Under the pieces are notes generated by a model, which saw only the letters and a list, made by a program, of their open reading frames with translations, did no database searches and was not told where the DNA came from. Of a DNA stretch of 64,000 nucleotides, positions 38,320 through 49,060 are shown one piece after another. The stretch's first letter is position 1. The number at the start of each line of letters is the position of its first letter. This DNA comes from Manihot esculenta (taxonomy: Eukaryota > Streptophyta > Magnoliopsida > Malpighiales > Euphorbiaceae). Both the position numbers and the translations under genes were made by a program. Location: the NCBI RefSeq assembly GCF_001659605.2, contig NC_035171.2:11352614-11416613 (forward strand), written 5' to 3'.

Positions 38320-38337
38320 TGGTATCAGAGCCCTAGG
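38320..38337 (+). other. Primer binding site, unit 3
   Basis: TGGTATCAGAGCCCTAGG, three bases after the end of LTR c. Leader sequence continues to the gag ATG at 38533. Confidence 0.9.
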
Positions 38338-38532
38338 TTCACATGATAGGACCTATAGAGAGAGTGTCGGGCATATAGAGGTTAGAAGTGGTCAAGCACA
38401 ATAGGAAATCATGTCCACTAGGATAGGGTGTTGAGTCCTATCTGTTGATGCCATGAGTTATGCATGTGCATTATTGATATGTGATGTTTTATATGCTAAA
38501 GTGTTATCTTATGTGTTGTTTTCCAGAGTTAA

Positions 38533-41500
38533 GATGAGAGGAACTCGTCGATCAGCTCGATTGACTGGAGTCCCACCAGAGAGTGAGAGAACAGCTGCTC
38601 GTCATCCTGCATTGCCGAGGGCAAGGTCTCAGAGATCTAGCAGGGAAGGTACGTCAATAGACCCTAGAAGGTCTGTCGACGAGAGCAGAAGGGGAACAGC
38701 TAGGGGAGGAAGATCAGAGGAAAGGAGGGAGGCTATGGAGATTGACCAGTCTAGAGATGACAGTATGGGTATAGGTAGATTTGAGGAAGGTATGGGAGAG
38801 TCGCAGGGAGGCGCTCCGGCCTCAGATTTTGGCTATCCAGCCTTTCTGCAGGACCCAGAGTATCCGATGGGAGGTATGTCGGAGTACTCTAGTTTTGTCC
38901 CATATCCTACATACATGCCATATATGCCTTATCCTCCTTATTACCCACCATATCCGATGTATCCACCTTCCCCTACCCATCCAAGTGCAGCACACCCAAA
39001 GCTAAATGAACCAGTACCTCCACCACCACAACCAGAACCAGTAGCCCCAGTTGTTGACAGACAGCAACCTAGCTCATCTGGAGGTAAGGTGCAAATGACG
39101 GAGTACCTGAAATTGGATGCTCCTAAATATCATACGGAAGATGATCCATTTGAATACCTCAGATCAGTTAGGATGATAACCAGTGAATTGGGAGCAGATG
39201 ATAGCAGAGCCATAGAAATGGCGGGGTTTACACTGAAATGTAAGAAGGCCAGAGAATAGTTCAAGAACTATATGGAGCCTAGGATCGACAACATGTCATG
39301 GGGAGAGTTCGCCAATGAGTTTGCAGGGTGGGCTTTTCCTGATAGCTCTAGGGAGATGAAAGTAATTGAATTCGAACAGTTGAGATAGACAGACGAAATG
39401 AGTGTTGATGAATTCACAGATAAGTTCCTGGATTTGCTTCAGTATGTGGGTCAAGCCTATGATACGGATCAGAAGAAGGCAAGGAGATATACTATGAGAC
39501 TGCATCCCAGGTATGCTTCCTTGATTCTTCCAGCTGAGAAGGAGAGTTTCCACACTATAGTGGACGCAGCCAGGAAAATAGAAGCTAGTGCCAATATTCA
39601 GAAACAGTCAAAGGCACAGGCTTCGGGTTCTAAGGCCCCCAGTTCAGCAACCTCAGGCAGCAAGAGATGGGATAGAGCAAAAGGATTAAAGAATAAGTTT
39701 TGGAATAAAGCCAAGTCTAGTCTGGGAATAGGTAGTGGCTCAAGCTCTGGCACAGCTTATCCAGTATGTAGAAGATGCGGAAGACCACATGGAGGAGCTT
39801 GTCGGTTGGGATCTACAGCTTGTTTTAGATGTGGACAGGAAGGGCATATTGCTCGGGATTGTCCTCAGGTGACTTTTGCACCATCCCAGCAGATGAGTTC
39901 AGGCAGTGTGGTACAGCCAGTTGTACAGCCAGCAGCTCCAGTCATGCCTCATAGTAGTGGCAGAGGTAGAGGGAGAGGGGCAGCCTCTACTTCAGCAGCA
40001 GGTTCCCGAGGTGGAAATCTGGTAGCCCCAGCACGGATTTTCACTGTGACACAGGAGGAGGCTAACACGTCGAACACAGTGGTGTCAGGTAATCTCATCA
40101 TTGGGTGTTCAGATGTGTATGCTTTGATGGACCCCGGTGCTTCTCATTCTTTTATTGCTTCGAGAGCCATAGCGAGATTGGGTTTGATCAGTTCTGAGTT
40201 AGAGTATCCTCTCTGGGTCAGTGGACCCAAGTGTGACCCATCAGTGGCAGTGTCAGTCTGTCGTTTCAGTCCAGTGTTCATAGAGGGTAGATGCCTTCCA
40301 GCTGACCTTGTGGTTCTAGATTTGACGGATTTTGATGTCATTCTAGGGATGGATTGGCTACCTGCATATAGTGCTACTTTGGACTGTAGAGAGAAGATAG
40401 TTAGTCTCAGAGACCAGGATGGGTCAGAGTGTGTCTTCAGAGGAGACAGGAGAGGTACACCCAGAGGTATGATTTCAAACCTTCAGGCTCGTCGTTTGCT
40501 TAGAAGGGGTTGTCAGGGGTTTCTAGCTCATGTGAGAGAGCTAGACAGTCAGGTTAGGGAACCAGCCACAGTACCAGTAGTCCGAGAGTTTCTCGATGTG
40601 TTCCCAGATGATTTACTAGGACTACCACCTGGTAGGGAGATAGAGTTTGAAATAGAATTGCTGCCTGATACCAGACCTATCTCTATTCCTCCCTACAGGA
40701 TGGCGCCAGCAGAGTTAAAAGAGTTGAAAGAACAGTTGCAGGATTTGGTAGATAAGGGTTTCATCGGCCCTAGTACCTCACCTTGGGGTGCTCCAATGCT
40801 CTTTGTCAGAAAGAAGGATGGATCCCTCGGACTTTGTATCGATTACAGACAGTTAAACAAGGTCACTACCAAGAATAGGTATCCTTTACCTAGGATTGAT
40901 GATCTATTCGACCAGCTAGCTGGAGCATGTTGTTTCTCTAAAATAGATTTGAGATCCGGGTATCATCAGTTGAGAGTCAGAGAGGCAGATGTGCCAAAGA
41001 CAGCTTTCAGGACCAGATATGGGCATTATGAGTTCTTAGTGATGCCGTTCGGGTTGACTAATGCCCCTGCAGCATTCATGGATCTCATGAACAGAGTTTT
41101 CAGTGAGTTTCTGGATCACTTTGTCATTGTTTTCATTGATGATATCTTAGTGTATTCTAGAGATGCAGAGGAGCATGCCCAGCATCTGAGGATAGTTCTG
41201 CAGATACTGAGAGAGCATGGTTTGTATGCCAAGTTCTCGAAGTGTGAGTTTTGGTTGAGGAGCATTTCCTTCTTGGGACATGTGGTATCAGCAAAGGGTA
41301 TTGAGGTAGACCCCAAGAAGATAGAGACTGTAGCTAACTGGCCCAGACCCACTACAGTGACTGAGATTAAAAGCTTTCTGGGACTGGCAGGTTACTACAG
41401 GAGGTTCGTTCAGGACTTCTCAAAGATAGCAGCTCCTATGACCAAACTGACTCAGAAGAACCAGAAGTTTGTCTGGTCAGACCAGTGTGAAGAGAGCTTT

Positions 41501-41780
41501 GGGGAGCTCAAGAGGAAATTGACAACAGCACCAGTGTTGGCTCTCCCTGTCAGTAATGAGGATTTCACAGTGTACTGCGATGCGTCTCGAGTGGGATTGG
41601 GTTGTGTTTTGATGCAGAGTGATAGGGTGATTGCTTATGCTTCTAGACAGTTAAAGAAGCACGAGTTGAATTATCCCACCCATGACCTAGAGATGGCAGC
41701 AGTTATTTTTGCACTCAAGATGTGTCAGCATTACCTCTACGGGGTTAAATGCGAGATCTTCACTGATCATAAGAGTTTAC
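38533..41780 (+). pseudogene. Unit 3 gag-protease-RT-partial RNase H
   Basis: Gag starts at ATG 38533. TAG codons at 39257 (TGG elsewhere) and 39386 (CAG elsewhere) break it. The frame is then open through the zinc knuckle ([14 protein letters not shown]), protease, complete RT with FIDDILVYS, and RNase H up to FTDHKSL at 41780. There it ends in a short templated filler and LTR interior. Integrase and chromodomain are absent. Confidence 0.92.
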
Positions 41781-41792
41781 CTCTACGGGGTT

Positions 41793-42111
41793 ATCTTTTG
41801 TTATGTACATGATCTGTATATGTATATGTTTTACAGAGTGTGTGAAAAACCAGGCTTAACAGGTATGAGTTAACCCATCTAGAGCAAGCTCTAGTCAGGG
41901 GTACAGAGTACAGAGTACAGAGTACAGAGATAGTGCATGCACAAGTTAAGCCTTGGTATAGAGAAAAGAGTTTTCATTTTCACAGAAAATGTATGATCAT
42001 GTATGAGGTTTACAGGTACACAGAGAGTATAGCAGGCTTGCTATGGGTTCTGGCGGCCTTAAGCCGACCTGAATCCTAGCGCCGGTGACGGTCCATTTCG
42101 GGGTCGTTACA
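41793..42111 (+). repeat. LTR d, 3' part
   Basis: Matches 37969-38316 of LTR c apart from a shorter heptamer array. It ends GTCGTTACA followed by the target duplicate ATTCT. The 12 bases before it (41781-41792) repeat CTCTACGGGGTT from 41737-41748 as filler. Confidence 0.88.
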
Positions 42112-42116
42112 ATTCT

Positions 42117-42582
42117 TCAGCTTCCCAACACTTGAAGGAATAATCCCCACCAGACTATTAGAGCTAACATCAAGCAATGTCAAGTGAGAGCAATCCCCAA
42201 TATCAGGTGCAATAGTTCCAGTGAGATTAATGCCAGAAAGAACAAGCTTTTCAAGGAAGATAAGGTTGGAAAAATTTGAAGGGAAAGGAAGAGCTATATC
42301 AACAAACTGAATGTTGATTTCAGTAATGAAATTATTAGATGTACAAGTGATGTAAGACCACTTACAAGGATTGGAATCCAAATGATTCCAGCTAGAGAAA
42401 ACTGAAGAAGGTGAAGATGAAGGAGAGCTGTGAAGCCAAGAAATAAGAGTATCAACTTCATTATTTGCTGCAGAAGCAGCACAAGCTAATGCAAGAATAA
42501 CGACGAACAGATGGTGGTAGTGAATAGCGAAGGAGCTCAGCCTTGGACGAAGCTCGTAGATGTTGAAGAGTTGCCTCGACAT
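42117..42582 (-). pseudogene. LRR receptor-kinase fragment, N-terminal part
   Basis: The minus-strand frame begins at a Met near 42582. It has a hydrophobic signal peptide (FVVILALACAASA), an LRRNT_2-type cap (LISWLHSSPSS...NPCKWSYITC) and LRR units (LEKLVLSGINLTGTI, LTLLDVSSNSLVGIIP). It reads to GKLKN and is then split by the retrotransposon. It resembles the N-terminus of RGI/RCH-type class XI receptor kinases that perceive small peptides. No kinase domain is present. It is a captured fragment of a gene elsewhere, so it is unlikely to work as a receptor. Sequence at 42583-42850 looks like the donor 5' UTR. Confidence 0.87.
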
Positions 42583-42849
42583 CGGCATTGGCAATGGCTT
42601 CAAATCCCCAAACCTCTCTCTCTCTCTCTAAACTGATTCTTATCTTAAAACTCAACCCAGCACAGCTTCCTTTGCAAATAAGCAAGAACAAGAGAGAGAA
42701 ACCAACAAAAACAAGAAAGATTAAAGATTTTCAACCACTCCACCATCTTCACCTCGGGGTTCTGTTCTTGCTTCATATTTTTGGTCTTTGTTTATTTGAA
42801 TAGATTCTTGGTAGAGTACTGGGTTGAAGAAGAAGAAGAAGAAGAAGAA

Positions 42850-43091
42850 GAAGGAGAAGAAGAAGAAGGAGATCGGGAAGGAGAAGAAGAAGAAGAGGAG
42901 GAAGAAGAAGGATGGAGAATGGGTATTTTAGTCTTTTTAACTAAAATTAACGGTGATTTAACTGAAAATCTAACGGGAGGGACTAATGTTATAATTTTTA
43001 AAAATCACAGTGACTAAATTGAAGATTTTTTAAAACAGAGGGACAAAAGGTTGCATTTCACTAAACCAGAGGGACTAAATTACAGTTTACC
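42850..43091 (-). repeat. Right TIR of the Pack-MULE
   Basis: Inverse of 28192-28428. The inner end is a GAA-rich microsatellite (from about 42826) and the outer end CAGTTTACC is followed by the TSD ATTTTTTAAA. Confidence 0.88.
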
Positions 43092-43101
43092 ATTTTTTAA
43101 A

Positions 43102-45575
43102 TTTCAATTTATAACATAAAATTCTCATTAGGCAACATAAAAAATCATTTTATAATAATTAGTTTTCTAGTTAAATAATTATAAAATTACTTAAATACCC
43201 TTTTTAAATTTTTTTTTCCTTCACTTTTTCATCTACTTTCTCTAGAACTTTTTCTTCCACATTTTCTTTTCTTACATGTTTTCAATCTCTTTCGCTAATA
43301 CTGTGATTGTCTCTTTATTTTCTCTTTTCGTCTCTTTAAAGTGAACAAAAAAAGTGAATGAGAAAAAAAAAATTACAAATTGCAAATGATTACAAATTTT
43401 TTTATAATTTAAGATTTTAATTTTGGATGTAGGCATCAGATCAAAGAATTTTATAATTGGGAATTTCAATTTGTAGGTGCAAAGAAAGATTTTGAAGCAT
43501 TACTCCTTTAACGAATGTTTGAAGCTTTGATTTTTTGTGAGACTTTGAATCTTTGAGTTAATGGCTTTGAAGCTTTGATTTTTGGTGTGATTTGAGAGTG
43601 GAAGAGAAATGATGGAGAAGGGATGGATTGATTGATTAAGATTGGATAGGTGGGGAAGAGATGGACGAAGGATAGGTGAAGGGCATGTAAAGAAAAGTAG
43701 TATTATTTATTTTAAAATTTTCCTTTTCTCTTTGTTATTATTTATTTTTTAATAAAAATTTATTAGAATTATAAATGAATTAAGCTATCTGTGTGCTTAA
43801 ACCTAACTCAATTAAAATTTAATTAGTTTTTTTATAAAGAATTAAATTTGAATTTATTAATATGAAATTCAAGTTTAAAATAATGTAAATTAATGTCGTC
43901 AAAATTAATGCATATCTTTTCTATTTTTAAAATTTAAGAATTTAATTTTTTATATTTTAATTATGTCAAATTAGAAATCTCTCCATATATCTACTTTATT
44001 ATTAATTATTTTTGAAATGATAAAAATATTTTTAAATATATAACTTTTTTTTAATTATTAGATTATGTCAAAATTAATCGCTTATCTTCCTTTATTTTTT
44101 CAAAAACAAATAATTTAATCTTTTGTATTTTAATTTTATTAAAATGAAAATAAATATTTTTTATATAAGAATATAAATATAAAGACTAAAATATTAAATT
44201 TTAAATATAAAATATATATATATATATATTAATTTTGATATGCTTCATAAACATAAAAATAAATATTGTAATAGATAAATACGAATTAGCAATTGAATTA
44301 AGCAATACAAATTAGAGATTACTGTCTCCACCCGTTTGCATAGGTGAGAATATATTTCAGTTCAAATCAAAAAATTAAATCAAATTAATTGATTTTGGTT
44401 CAATGGTTTAATTAATCAGGATACTCAATTTAATTCAAAAAGTATTTTTTAATTTATTCGATTTTCAACTCGATTTAAACATATTAAATAACCGACAAAT
44501 CGAATAATTAATTTTTAAACATACTAACCCTTATTCAACCCAGCCAGCAGTAGTTCAAAGCTCACCATCCCTTATTCAATTCAGTCAGCACAATCTAAGT
44601 CTAACCCCTTTCGTCCCGGGCCCCTCCTTCTACGGCCATGAATTGAAGCCCTTCCCTTCAGCTCTTCTTTTCTTCACTTCAGTTCAGTCTTTCTTCCCCT
44701 CCCTTCCCATTCACAATTCACAAACGTCAAAGTAGTGAATTCTCCATTGACATTCACTCTCTTTTCTTACTTCTTTTCTTTCAATCGTCTTTTTCAATCT
44801 GCCGAAGTGTGGCCGCCGTTCAGCAAGTTGCGAGTGCGTGGTCATTGAAAGAACCATTCCCTATCAATTTCTCTTCCCCTCCCTGTCGATCTACTGTGCC
44901 TATGCTGAGTGCTGAGTGCTGAGTGCGTGGTGTGCCTATACTAAATGCTGAGTACGCGGTGTGGCTGCCGAACCGCCATTCACCTTATCGTGAAGGCCAA
45001 ATGCCATATGATGAGTTTTTATTTCTTTTAATAATACCTTTTATGACAAGTAGAGTTTATCTTTTTTAATTTCTTATATTTTTAAACTCTTGATGTAGTG
45101 ACTTACGTGTTCTGATTAGATTGCCTTTTCCAATCCACTAAAATTTAAAAAACCTAGCAACACACATCTTTGTCCACTGAATTTAGAAATAATCAGCATT
45201 TGGGTTCATGTTAACAATGTTGCTGCCATTTGGGTTCTATGAAGGAAAGGATGTTATGTGAAGAAATTTACAAATTTCTTCACTTTGCTGATTTGTGGAG
45301 GAAAGGATGCTTAAACTGAATGAATTTAAAAATAAAAAAAAATATAAATTTCCGTTTGGAGTAACCGAATCTAATCGATAAAAATATGTTAAATTTGATT
45401 ATATTTTAATAATTAATTTGATTAATTTTTAATATTTTTATACTTTAATTTTTAATTATTTTAATTTGATTCTAAATCAAATGGAATTGATCGATTGTAC
45501 CACTGTACTCTTGATAAGTGTAATCCACTGTGTTGCAACGGATCCAAACCCCACCTCATTATAAGCTACGCATGT
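43102..45575. other. Intergenic, AT-rich with one less AT-rich patch
   Basis: Mostly AT-rich non-coding sequence with a short TA run near 44212-44230. The patch 44560-44995 is pyrimidine-rich and less AT-biased. It has a GTGCTGAGTGCTGAGTGC repeat near 44905, but no long frame or recognisable gene. Confidence 0.5.
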
Positions 45576-46045
45576 TGGGGTGAGCAGTATTCGGTTCAAA
45601 TTAAAAAAATCGATCGAACCGAATTGATTTAAAATTTTAGTTCAGTTTTTTATACATTTCGATTCGATTCGGTTTTTAATTTCAGAAATTTCGGTTATTT
45701 CGGTTCGGTTCGGTTTTGATCAGAAAAAAACCAAAAAAACCAAACCGAACCGATTAGTGATAATAATATGTTTTTTCAATAATATAGAGAAATTAAATCA
45801 TATTAATATTAAAATATTTTAATTAAATTTTAAAATATTAAAAATAAAATGTAAAAAATTAAAAAATGAATAAAAATTGAAACCGATCAAATCGAACCGA
45901 ATCGAACCGAATCAGACCAGTTCAGTTTGATTCAATTTTTAACCAAAATCAATTCGGTTCGATTTTTATAAAAACTAAAATTTCAATTTTCAATTTATTC
46001 GATTTGATTCAATTTTAAATCAAACCAATCGATTGCTCACCCCTA
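45576..46045. mobile_element. hAT-type MITE
   Basis: 470 bp with ends TGGGGTGAGCA and TGCTCACCCCTA, flanked by TACGCATGT on both sides (45567-45575 and 46046-46054). An 8-bp hAT target duplication fits inside this repeat. The interior is rich in GGTTCGGTT/AACCGAACC inverted motifs that could fold. There is no coding sequence. Confidence 0.8.
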
Positions 46046-46258
46046 TACGCATGTTAGCATGGCTGCACGAAACAAAGCATGCACAATTGTTTCAGTCCCT
46101 TGGTACAAATAGGACAAGAAGATTTTTAACTTCACTAGTTTTTTTTTTTTTTTTCAATAAACAGGGAGAGCATTTAATAGAGCTTCTAAGTTTCTGGAAT
46201 GGAATTTGGATACTAAGGCACTAAAAAATTAATTCTGCCCTAACTCTTCAAGATTGAG

Positions 46259-46402
46259 AAATACTAGCAACAGTGTCCAACACTCTTTATTTTATTGGTT
46301 GAAATGTGTTTATTAATTATTTTTTTTATTTTCAAATTATCATTAATTATTAATCATTTCAACTAAAAAAATAGGGCGTGTTGGACAATCACTAGCATTT
46401 TT
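46259..46402. mobile_element. Small fold-back MITE
   Basis: Imperfect inverted arms of about 46 bp (AATACTAGC...GTCCAACAC...GGTTGAAATG and its complement) surround an AT-rich centre. The total is about 144 bp. The target duplication is not clear. Confidence 0.5.
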
Positions 46403-46763
46403 CTTTTAAAATTTTATACTGACTTTTTTTTTTAATCTTTGGAGAAAAACAAAGCAATTAACTTGAGATTATACTATTAGCAACCTCAGTTGGCTTGTCC
46501 ATTTTGGTGCTCTATGAGAATGAGATGAGATAAAACTTGAGACACAAGCGGAACAAATATAAAAAGTAATTTTTATTTAAATTGATAATATAAAATTATA
46601 AGATTTTATGATAAATTTATACTACGAGTCCATATAAATTTAATCAAAATAAGTATTTTTCGCCATGAAAATAAGAAATTTCTTTAACATAAGCTTCTAG
46701 GTGAAAAAAAAGAGAACATATAGTTTCATTAAACTAACAATAATAAAATATTGCATTACCCTT

Positions 46764-47259
46764 TGATAATCTGAGATCCAATAGAATAGGGTTTTACAAG
46801 GGTTTTGTATTACTGATTAAGGCTTAAGCTTTCTGAGGAGGGGACTCCTCTTTTATACATTGTCTTGCTTGCTGGTGACGTGTAAAGGTCTCTCCAGGAT
46901 TGGGCCACGCGTCTCTGCCATGCGGATTCGGAGGTACTAGGGTATCAGCTGCCTGCTCCATGCGTAACGGCCTCTGATTCTCCTCGTGCGTACGTTCGAG
47001 CGGATCTGCCAGGCTGTTTGGTGAATATTTCTCTGGATCCTGGGCTGGGCCGAGAGTTGGGCCAGACGCTAAGCATGAATGGAGAGGGCCTGCTTCGTGT
47101 GGGCCAGGCCGGTTCGAGTGAAGAAGATGGGTCGAGCCCGGCCTTGAGGGTCGGATGAGCCAGGCTCGTTCTGTATATCAGGTGTGTGGGCCTCTACGTC
47201 ATGGGCCTTGGGCCGTGGTCAAGCCCCTAGTCCGGGGTGAAGGAACCCAGCGGTCATCA
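46764..47259 (-). repeat. 3' LTR of the Tat element
   Basis: 496 bp, TGATAATCTG...GCGGTCATCA on the plus strand. Two substitutions separate it from 57859-58354. Confidence 0.95.
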
Positions 47260-47303
47260 ATTGCCCCTTCACCTTCTCGGCAGTTATTGCTCCAACTGCC
47301 GAG
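47260..47303 (-). other. Polypurine tract and hairpin of the Tat element
   Basis: The minus strand reads GAAGGTGAAGGGGCAAT directly before the LTR. Just upstream of it is a perfect 10-bp inverted repeat, CTCGGCAGTT (47276-47285) and AACTGCCGAG (47294-47303), with an 8-base loop. The layout matches the chromovirus hairpins at 788-809 and 33767-33788. Confidence 0.8.
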
Positions 47304-47765
47304 GGGGTGAATACCAAGAACTATTATGATCGCGTCTGTTCGGGTTCAGGTGCCTTAATAACATCCTTTCGTCTTTCAGTCGTTGCACAGTTTCTGAATT
47401 CTATCTGCTCTTTCCTCTTTCTGTCTTTTCTCTATTCTTCTTGTCCTCTGCCGCCTTTACTTTCTTGTCATCATTATCTGGACATCTCCTTTCTTTCCTT
47501 TTCTGTGAATATCTTTTAGAAATCTGACACCATTAACTTAGAGTCTAATGTAGTTCTGCCCCGTGCTAAGTCCTCAGGCTCCGGGTATATATCAGCGCCA
47601 GCTTTTCTTCATTCTTGAGCCTTCTGTTGAAATGAAAAATCCTTGTTTTATCTGTGGCAGGTCTATTCGACGCCTTCTTCAAGCATATTGCCTTGTGCCC
47701 CAGAGGTTTGCTGTGATTTTGCTCTTATCATCTTAGGGGAGAACTGTTTCTGACTTGTCACTGTT

Positions 47766-48398
47766 TTGAAACTTTTTGCAGTTCCTGAAATAAAAATGGG
47801 TCAGTTCAAAATTCTTGAAAATTTGATGTTACCTCTAAGGCGTCTGGATGGTGCATTGAAGATCCTTCGGGTATGGCAGGCGAAAGGCGGGACCATCCAG
47901 CAAGCTGCTGAAACTGCTTTACCCAGGTCGTCTGGCCGGCCTCCTCTTCTGCTTGTTGTCCGGGCTCCAGAGAAGTTCTGGACTGTTGAGGGGTTCGATC
48001 TAACTTCGCCTTTTTCCACAGAGAAACAGGGAATTTCCTCGATGCCCCTGTTGTCCTCTTTTGATATAAACGGGAGTGGCGCCGGCGCTCAGCTTGTTGT
48101 TCTTTTTGGTGTGAAGTACCAGTATTATTATTCCCTTTGGTGTGAAGTACCAGTATTACGTGAGGCTGGGATCTGCTGTACTCAGTCAGGTCTCCAGCGA
48201 TTTTTTCGAATGTGTACTTCGCGATCTCTTCGGGGTCATGGCCTAGAAGACTTATGTTTTTCATGTGTGGTGCACGGCCGGCATACCATATCTGAGCTTG
48301 TTCGAATGTACCGTGCATCACATTTGGGTAACCGGACGTTCGCCCAGGGGAACAGTGAGAAATGCTTATGGGAATCAACTTGTTCAGTTCCCCTGTAA
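47766..48398 (+). CDS. Unrecognised 210-codon frame in the Tat element
   Basis: A plus-strand frame whose first Met lies just upstream of a TTTTTGCAG acceptor-like site near 47781. The opposite strand is also open (47806-48378, 190 codons), so chance cannot be excluded. No motif was recognised. The GC content is higher than the flanks, and the sequence could be captured host DNA or part of an older accessory ORF. A function cannot be assigned. Confidence 0.2.
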   Translation: MKLFAVPEIKMGQFKILENLMLPLRRLDGALKILRVWQAKGGTIQQAAETALPRSSGRPPLLLVVRAPEKFWTVEGFDLTSPFSTEKQGISSMPLLSSFDINGSGAGAQLVVLFGVKYQYYYSLWCEVPVLREAGICCTQSGLQRFFRMCTSRSLRGHGLEDLCFSCVVHGRHTISELVRMYRASHLGNRTFAQGNSEKCLWESTCSVPL

Positions 48399-48659
48399 TA
48401 GCGAGACAGATCTTGGCCTTTTCCGAAAAACTCTCATTCCGAGCTACGAGAAGTCCTCCGAGCTGAAGACTAGAATAGTAGGGTAGGTGATAGTCGTAGA
48501 TGAGGAAGTATCTGGATATGTAAATTCTTTAAGGATAGTCTTTCATCCCGTAGTGTAGGCCTTTGTAACGTGCTGTAATGTGCTTTTCTTTTAATGAAGT
48601 TCTTGTTCTGCTCTCATGCTTAAGCTGTTCTTCTTTTATTATGCGTGAAATACTTTAGA

Positions 48660-49060
48660 TTGCTCGCCTTATAGTTTTAGCCAACTGAGCTCTGTCCTGC
48701 TTTTTCCCGAGCTAATCTAACCTATCTGCGAGCTTTGATGAGTTGAACTCCGGATCCACTTAGTCAACTGGGCTTTCAAGTTTTTCGAACTGGACTGTCT
48801 GACCGACCTGTGAGCTCGGTCTTTACTTCGATGAATTGAGCTTTGAGTCTCCTTCATCCGAACGGGTTCTCAGGTCATGTTGTCCGAGCTGAACTGGCCG
48901 ACCTGAGAGTTATGTCTTTGTTTAGTGAGATGAGCTCTGAGTTTCCTTTAGCTGGCCGAGCTCTTAAGTCATGCTGTCTGAGCTGGACTAATCCGACCTC
49001 TGAGCTCGGCTTCTGATGAGTTGAACTCTAAGCTCTCAGCTTTGTATGACTCCGAGGTGC
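48660..49060. repeat. Degenerate GAGCTCGG-rich tandem repeats
   Basis: About four imperfect units of roughly 100 bp contain TCCGAGCTGGACT, CCGACCTGTGAGCTCGG and GATGAGTTGAACTC. Similar wording recurs at about 52745-53040, on the other side of the accessory ORF. Confidence 0.6.

Larger units (their letters stand above)
28588..42111 (+). mobile_element. Array of four LTRs and three damaged chromovirus interiors
   Basis: The block is flanked by the 5-bp target duplication ATTCT (28583-28587 and 42112-42116). It starts with TGTAATACCC and ends with GTCGTTACA. The order is truncated LTR, unit 1, short LTR, unit 2, LTR 3' part, unit 3, LTR 3' part. Units 2 and 3 each follow a primer site. The family is related to, but distinct from, the element at 1-8448. 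One outer target duplication around three units suggests one insertion expanded by recombination between LTRs, or insertion of concatenated DNA. Confidence 0.85.
28192..43091. mobile_element. Pack-MULE (non-autonomous Mutator-like element) interrupted by retrotransposons
   Basis: The terminal inverted repeats begin GGGTAAACTG at 28192 and end CAGTTTACC at 43091. They are flanked by the identical 10-bp direct repeat ATTTTTTAAA (28182-28191 and 43092-43101), the target-duplication size expected for Mutator elements. Without the nested retrotransposon block (28588-42111 plus one target copy) the element is about 1.4 kb. It carries a fragment of an LRR receptor-kinase gene and no transposase, which is the Pack-MULE pattern. 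Confidence 0.85.

Noticed and set aside
30363..41352. Recurrent 65-101-codon minus-strand frames in the three-unit array
   Set aside because: They recur only because the gag-pol sense strand recurs. They are antisense shadows.
42781..43017. Glu-rich 78-codon frame
   Set aside because: Produced by the GAA microsatellite inside the MULE inverted repeat.
44340..44520. Second hAT-type MITE with GGTTCAATGG motifs
   Set aside because: No matching opposite terminus or target duplication could be seen.
47806..48378. Minus-strand 190-codon frame as a captured host gene
   Set aside because: No domain recognised, and it overlaps an equally long plus-strand frame. Reported only as an open question.
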